Source: Sphagnum compactum
Lineage: Eukaryota; Bryophyta; Sphagnopsida; Sphagnales
Direction: 5' to 3'
NCBI GenBank assembly: GCA_965153455.1
Contig: OZ234496.1
Span: 310,001 to 374,000 of the forward strand
DNA length: 64,000 nt
Shown here: piece by piece, positions 58,126 through 64,000 of the stretch
How the letters are laid out: each line of letters begins with the position of its first letter
Numbering within the stretch: the stretch's first letter is position 1
Program-made: the position numbers and the translations under genes
The notes under the pieces: model-generated
What the model was told of the DNA's origin: nothing
Seen by the model: the letters and a program-made list of their open reading frames with translations, nothing else
The model's database searches: none

Positions 58126-58860
58126 TGCTCTACATGTGCTCACCGTGCGCGCGGGCTGGGCGCTTTTGCGCAGTTCTCCCATGTGTGGGGGAATCGCCAC
58201 CTCTCGGTGTAGACCAAGGTGAAAGTTTTTAGTTCTTTTCTCGTTCCACACTTCATCTACAGTAGTGAGACATGGCCTTTGATGCAAGCACAAGGGGATA
58301 GGCTAGAGACTGTGTACAGCAATTGCCTGAAGCAGATTTTAGGGGTCGGCATCGCTGACTACCACAGCCTTGAGCATCTGAGGGGCAAGTGCCAAGTACC
58401 CTCTCTGAGGTGGCTTTTGGCCCAAAGAAGGATGTCATGGCTAGGGCACATGGCTAGGATGCTTGAAGAAAAGTACCCACGTCAAGTGTTGTTCTCACGT
58501 ATGTGTGGTGCCAAGCACTCCAGGGGCCGCCTTGCCTAGTCTTTTGTCTCCACATTGTGCAAAAACCTTCAGGCAGCTGGCATACCATCCGCACAAGGGG
58601 GTTGGTATGAGCATGCTTAGGACCAACCTCAGTGGCGGGCTAACATCAGGGAGCTCCCCACCTAGAAGGGTGCCTCAATGCCCACTCGGCAACAGCCTTT
58701 CAGGTCTTGTCAGTACAGGCTCGAGCATAAGCTGCCTTTATAGCTTTTGTCCGTTTGGTCCAATAGTCCTGTGGCACCATCTGGCTAACACTCTTGACAT
58801 GCATTACTTGCTTGGAAAGGGCTAGGCTGGTAAAGGGCAATGATGATGATGATGATGACA
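58126..58860 (+). mobile_element. 5'-truncated LINE fragment (RTE/CR1-like C-terminus)
   Basis: The frame from about 58141 reads AFAQFSHVWGNRHLSV, stop, TKVKVF then FIYSSETWPL, CLKQILGVG and WLLAQRRMSWLGHMARM, then PRQVLF and GWYEHA, stop, DQPQWRANIRELPT. This is the region after the reverse transcriptase in RTE/CR1-type non-LTR elements (YGsETW, CLRrILGV, LrWLGHv.RM). The element ends in a (GAT)n run (58841-58859), a typical LINE tail. Three in-frame TAGs (58204-58206, 58537-58539 and near 58618) stand where CAG (Gln) is likely. It lies in opposite orientation to the Ty3 region it interrupts. Confidence 0.75.
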
Positions 58861-60331
58861 TTCATAACTCCATGAATGAGCTTTCTCATTTTGGTGTCTA
58901 TTTCCCTTTTCTTTGTGTTAGCTTTCGGCTCTTGCAAACTTTCAGATTGCTCAACAAGATTTCTTACTTGGTTTTTATTGATTTCAACATTGTTAGGCTT
59001 TTCTTTGATCACATCTAGAGCAAAAAGCTTTGATAGCGACATGGTCTCATCTTCATCAGATATGTCCATTATGTCTGTATCAACAAGAATCTGCTTATCT
59101 CCTTTGATTGCTTAGCGGCTTGCCTTCCTCCTCAACTTGCCTCACCTCCCCTTTAGTGGTTACATCGTTTTCATTCTCTTCACCTCCTTCTAGCTACACT
59201 ATTTGTTGGTGTGCAACGTCTAAAGCATTAATGTACTTTTTTGACTTACTTGAATGCCATCTTTTGAATTCAGTTTTAGCTTCTTCCAATGTTTTTGTTA
59301 ACTCAACTAGATCATAAAACATTACCTTAGCTTGGGTTTCCACAATAGCCTTCCAATCAATGTTATTTTGTAATTGGAACTTTTGCACCTCACTTTGAGC
59401 TATTTGTATAAGTTTATTTAATTTTTCACCATCAACACATCCCAATCTTGGTACTGGGTTTTTAGGGTTCGTTTATGTATCTCCTTATGAGAGGCCAACA
59501 CGTTTTCTTGTTCTTACATTGTTTTCTCCAATTTTTTAAACTTTTCATACACGCTCAACTACCCAGTTCTATAGGTTTGAATCTTTAAACTTTGTTGTCT
59601 TATTTCTGTGTCTGCCCTTAATAAAAGTTTCCCTTGTTTTGCCATAGTTTTCCTCTCAATACTAATAACACTCTGTAACTTTTCACCTTAACAATCTATT
59701 ACAAAAATCAAATTGTGCAGCCCAAATTTTTCTCTTCGATTCCTCTCAATCTCTTTCCTGTTTCTTCCATCTTTTGTTTTTTCTCTACTTGGGTTTATTT
59801 TTTGTAGCTCAGATTGCCATCTAGTTGACTACTTTTCTTTTTTAACCCAACAATCCTTAGTATGGACTATTGCCTTTCCTTGATTAAATATTCATTAAGA
59901 GTTTTGAGCTCAAATACCTTCTCTCCCATGCACTTCTGGTACTACTCCATTTTTTGTTTCTGTACTTGGTTCAACATTTGTTTCTCCACTTCTTTTAATT
60001 ATTTTGCCAAGGCATCTTTCTTCCTCTATAGTTCTATGATCTTTGTTATCATAACACAATTTTGACCTTCAACTTTTAGGGCTATGACCTTGAGTTGCTC
60101 AGCAACCAAGCTCGACTCTTCATCAGCATCAATGTTGCTCCCTTCTCCCAATTCTTTTACATGGCCTGAATTGATAATTCTAGCTTCTCCTGAACTACAA
60201 TGAGGTTGATTTTCTTCTTCTTATGGTAAGATCTTCTATTCACTTTGTTGTGTAATCACTTTTTGTGGGTGTAAATCTCTTTGGTCATGTTGTTGCACAA
60301 GTCCCAATGGTTGTTGTTGCTGAACTTCATC
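58861..60331 (-). pseudogene. Ty3/gypsy extra coding region, coiled-coil part
   Basis: Minus-strand blocks (59445-59194: KLNKLIQIAQSEVQKFQLQ, LVELTKTLEEAKTEFKRW; further blocks at 59570-60330) are Gln/Glu/Lys-rich and coiled-coil-like, with stops and frame changes. A Gln-rich segment (EVQQQQPLGLVQQHDQ) lies directly beside the solo LTR and continues the frame from beyond it. No known domain. Confidence 0.4.
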
Positions 60332-61248
60332 TGACGTGCTCCCAAGCTCCTTGATAGATTCAAATTTGAATCGAGTTTCAAAACAGCGAAAGGGTAAGGA
60401 GTTAGGGCACGCTCCCTGGCTCACAACACTTTGGGGGGTAAAAGGGCGTGCTGGAGCTTCGGGATGGGACTAGGAAGAATTGACAAGCAATCAATCACTC
60501 ACACGGATCTGCACAAAACCAAACGACAACTTGGTTAGTGTATAGTTGGAGCACTTTTGGTGTTAGGACTAGCCACGAGCAATTTGGACTCACAAGACTC
60601 ACCACGGCTCGGACTCGGGGGAAGCCACCACCTTCTTCCATATAGTATACTATGCGCCTGGCCACGGAACTAGCACCCAAATGGCTTTTTGTCCCAGGGC
60701 TCCCAAGTGGGAGTCTCGAAATTCCCATAGCTGGGACTTCCGCGATTTTGGGGACTCAAAACTCTACGTGCAGACCTCCGATTGAGATGAGGTCTGAAGC
60801 AAAGTTGTAGCCTTTGTTGAGAGATTTTCAACGGTATGCCGCACGCCACCTGCACATAAGGAAATCGGATCGATTCTTGACTTTTAATGGTCGGGAGTGA
60901 AACTGCCAGTTTGACTCCCGGGCCTTCCTTTGAACATAACTTCTGTTAGAAGTATCCAAATGGGTCATGCGAACCCATTTTAAACATTTAAGTTCTAAGA
61001 GATTTCCATTGATATAAAGAACTCCTCAATCCATTGGGTTTTGACCCCTGCAATCGATCTCTAAAAATTTAGGAGTCCATTGGGATTCCAACTCCCAAAG
61101 TGGGAGTTCCCTTGGGAGTGTGAAGGGAAAATTCTCTCACACTCTCTTGCACTCCCGGGATCACGAGATGTGATTCCCGGGCCTCCTTTTGGCCCGCACC
61201 CTTGCAAGCCCTCACCTTGGTCACAAGCCCAAAGCTAGGGTTGTGACA
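60332..61248 (-). repeat. Solo LTR, 917 bp, TCATC duplication
   Basis: TGACGTG...TTGTGACA is flanked by TCATC on both sides (60327-60331 and 61249-61253). On the minus strand it starts TGTCACAACC. A TATA-like ACTATATGG lies about 600 bases in. No internal region is present, so it is a solo LTR left by recombination. It is a relative of 54470-55181. Much higher GC than its surroundings. Confidence 0.7.
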
Positions 61249-61253
61249 TCATC

Positions 61254-63600
61254 TACCACTTGCTACTACAAAATCTCTTTTTCTAACAACTAATGGAAAG
61301 GTTCCTTTTGCTGATGTACCAATTCTCCCTACATATTGATTATCCCTACCCCATTGTCCTCTAATCTCTAAGGTCTTTCCTCATCAATCCAAACTTCAAC
61401 CACTTTTTCATGTAACATTTTTACTTATGTTTACTCTGCCTCAATGTTACTTAAACTTTGATGTCTTATTCTCAATGTTTCTTCACTTGAATTCACATTT
61501 TCTGTGTCCAATTTTTCTACAAGTGGTGCATTAGGTTTTGTCATTTGCTCACTGGTTCCTTTAACATGCATTTTATAGCTTCATTCAAAACATTTGATGT
61601 TGCAACAACAAACTTACCAATATCCCCCTCTTGAAGTAGTGATACTTTTGCAACCACTTTGCTTGAAATTGTTCAAGATGCTCCTATTTTTTTCTTTTTG
61701 TTCTCTAACATAATGGCTTTGACATCCACAATAATCTTTTCCTTTCGCTTTTGAGGTTTTCTTTTCCCTCCTGTAGCATCCTCTTGTTCCTTGGCAAACT
61801 GTTCCCAATAGTGGCACCTGATTATAGTCAAGGCAAATTCAATTAGGATACAAGTTTGCTTCCCAGCTTTTCGTTGAACTACAACCATCTTGTTCTGCAA
61901 CTTCTAACAGAACCGTGCTGCCCAATTCACGAGCTCCCTCTTAGCGGCTAACATCATAGAGACTAAGGAACCAGGGACATATCGGTTACCTTGATGAAAT
62001 GTCAAAATCTCTATCAATGCTTCAAGTCTTCCAACTCTTGTCTGGCCATTTGCTTGGGCAATCACATATCCCAACTTAAGAACATAATGGTCTTGTTGTG
62101 TTCCTACAAAATAGGTATTAACCACGTTGTTGTAACCTTCTCTTGCCACCATCAATCCTTCACAAGGAAGTTTGAATACCTTCGTTATGCCCTCTTCACC
62201 TATGTTGATTTGTTGCCCTTGCAATTTGACATACTGATCGTCATAGTTGAAGTTGTAGATCAACTCCACTAGGGGTTCATTGATGTGAGTCCAGTCAAAC
62301 TTTTTCAATGAAGCAAGCCCCACTTTCTTGGCCCTACATGCTCCGTCCTAGTTATCCAATGCCCAAATGCTTCCATGAGTGCATCCCAAGAAATTAACTT
62401 TCCCTAACCCAGCCATAGTTGGTAGCTTCTTTACGGGCTTGATTCTCTTTCACTTTGTGCTTACTAAAGTTATGCCAACTTCACAATCACGTTCATGTTT
62501 CATCTCTATAATGTCAAGGACTTGTTCCTTATACAAATCAAATTCTTGATTCCAAAAGACAACAATGTACTGCCGGTATGGCGATTCTGGTGGCTCCCTA
62601 TATATCCCCACAAAGAGATAGTTGAATCCCAAACACAAGATTGTAGTCTCCAAATAATGTTGCTTCTTGGAAGTATAAGGAACCAACCTCTTTTGTTGTT
62701 TTTCTTTCAAATATTTCCAAGTCTATAGTCGACTTTTGTCACCATTAGGGTTGATTTTTTCTCGTTTATTCTTAAAAAATACTCGAGAAGCTCCCCATGG
62801 TATTTTGATTTTTGTTTCTCTGATCCTTCACGCTCAAGTACAAGTTGTTGTAGACTTCCGCCCTCTTGCATTGAATGAGCTAATTAGTGTTATCACTTTT
62901 GATTCTTTGCCCTCATCATCACTCAATTGTTTTCGTCACTCTCAGTGCTTCCTTCTTGCTCATAAACAATTTTGCTTTTATTGAATGCTGCAAAATGAAA
63001 AGCAAGCCTTCTTCTGACATATTTTTCAAGTGTTACTTCACTACTATATTTGCCCGTAATGGGTTTGAACCAAAACTTGTCTGCTTCTCCAAATCTCTTA
63101 ACAAAAACCCTACTACGTTTTTCACGTTCATAGATGTCTCGAGCTCTTGCATTCCACTCATTAACACATTCATTGTCTCTTCCAAAATAGTCCTTCCATA
63201 GATAATAACGTTGTTTAATCCCCTTCAACTCTACCAACTCTTATGGATTCAATAAAGTTTTTAATGGCCATAATTCATTTAATGGTGCCTTCAACATCTT
63301 GGCAGTAGTCTCACACACCCTTTTTTTTCCTCGTGACATCTATTTTAGGTGGGTGTGCTAGCCCTTTTTTATAGCCCCTTTCTCCTATGGCATAATTATG
63401 AAGGTATAACAACTTTTCCCTCCTAGCTCAACCCATATGACTACCACTTCTTGATGTACCACCTTTACGTTCTAGGTTTCTTGGTTTGGTACTTTTTTAT
63501 TTATCTTCTTGCCACCATAAATAATCATCATCAACAATTTTAGGTTTGTGGTCTGTCCATGGCAATTTTCTAGGTTGGGTCAAAACAAGCCTAGGTGTTA
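61254..63600 (-). pseudogene. Ty3/gypsy extra coding region after integrase
   Basis: Three long minus-strand blocks lie between integrase and the solo LTR. 63237-62923 contains YYLWKDYFGRDNECVNEW and ARARDIYEREKR. 62710-62450 contains CLGFNYLFVGIYREPPE and QYIVVFWNQEFDLYKEQ. 62323-61673 contains FDWTHINEPLVELIYNFNYD, KVFKLPCEGL, GRLEALIEILTFHQG and a basic KRKPQKRKEK stretch. Extra ORFs in this position are known from Athila/Tat-lineage elements. The third block has the feel of plant transposon ORF proteins (a W..L..PLV..Y..N pattern), but that is a weak resemblance. Function unknown; interrupted by stops. Confidence 0.45.
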
Positions 63601-64000
63601 GGTGAGGTCTAGTGATCTATAATTTGTTTTGGTGATACTTACAAGGGCATTTCTCAACACATAATAAATTAGCTACCATAACGTTGGCTATAACACTTTT
63701 GGAAAGATATTCTTTTAATTTTTTGACATTTACCCTTTCTACCTCATCATCACCCAAAGTGGTTAATGCCACAATGTTATTATTAAAAGTTTTATGTACT
63801 TTGTATGGACCCTTCCATGGTAGTCTAAATTTACCCCCTTTAATTTCAGTAGTTTTGGGCATTCATAACACTAGGTCACCTTCATCAAAGCTTTTGATTT
63901 TTCCTTTTCCATCCCATTTTCCTTCTTGAGAAATTGCATATGATTAATATTTTCACCGACACACCAACGTTCTTCGTCCAATTGAATCAAATCTTTCGTT
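63601..64000 (-). pseudogene. Ty3/gypsy integrase C-terminus (partial, runs off the window)
   Basis: Minus-strand reading gives KIKSFDEGDLVL, a stop, then EIKGGKFRLPWKGPYKVHKT and VNVKKLKEYLSK (63862-63617). This is the conserved end of plant Ty3/gypsy integrases ('F..GDLVL...kGKf...W.GPy.V...vN...LK.Y'). Before it, pieces in shifted frames resemble the linker before that motif. The rest of pol lies beyond base 64000. Confidence 0.7.

Noticed and set aside
1-64000. tRNA, rRNA or organelle-derived segments
   Set aside because: No cloverleaf with recognisable A and B boxes, rRNA core motif or plastid/mitochondrial gene was noticed by eye; a tRNAscan or Rfam search would be decisive.

Overview
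The window is nuclear DNA of a large-genome, gene-poor land plant. Evidence: spliceosomal introns, plant-type TTTAGGG interstitial repeats, a plant ankyrin-PGG membrane protein, and hAT, CACTA-like, Harbinger, LINE and Ty3/gypsy remains inserted into one another. The species cannot be fixed. The one young retrotransposon resembles fungal and vertebrate chromoviruses in its RNase H region rather than the common flowering-plant lineages. From general knowledge such Tcn1-like elements are known from seed-free plants, so a fern, lycophyte or bryophyte fits best, but a gymnosperm is not excluded.

Layout. 0-8.8 kb: an interrupted inverted repeat, two MITE-like elements and a decayed hAT transposon. 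9.0-10.9 kb: the only clearly intact conventional gene, a 613-residue ankyrin/PGG protein on the minus strand. 14.9-16.0 kb: an 82-bp tandem repeat and an alpha/beta-hydrolase fragment that has lost its nucleophile serine. 19-23.4 kb: a ~30-bp degenerate tandem repeat, two CACTA-like ends, and an LTR-like repeat beside possible gag remains. 25.4-34.2 kb: a repeat-rich domain with an 11-bp minisatellite, a head-to-head telomere-repeat junction, a three-exon C2H2 zinc-finger gene, about 20 copies of modules centred on GGTATTGC, a ~720-bp telomere-like array and a 33-bp minisatellite.

34.956-41.173 kb: a complete 6,218-bp Ty3/gypsy chromovirus with two 267-bp LTRs differing at 2 sites and a CTAAG target duplication. 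It is inserted inside the dimerisation domain of an older hAT transposase whose halves lie on both sides. Instead of a recognisable tRNA primer site, the bases just after the 5' LTR are complementary to the predicted first ten bases of its own transcript, which is the Tf1-type self-priming arrangement. Gag and pol each carry one in-frame TAG where CAG is expected.

41-52.5 kb: mostly AT-rich DNA with nested MITEs, foldbacks, an unrecognised 225-codon exon and a relic of an SNF2/ISWI helicase exon. 53-64 kb: a third hAT relic, a Harbinger transposase fragment, a decayed ORF with features of a beta-class amino-methyltransferase, and the 3' half of a Ty3/gypsy element with a long extra coding region after integrase. 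That element is itself interrupted by a LINE fragment and a solo LTR.

Most genes here do not work together as a pathway. The window is best read as layered transposon insertions around one or two host genes.
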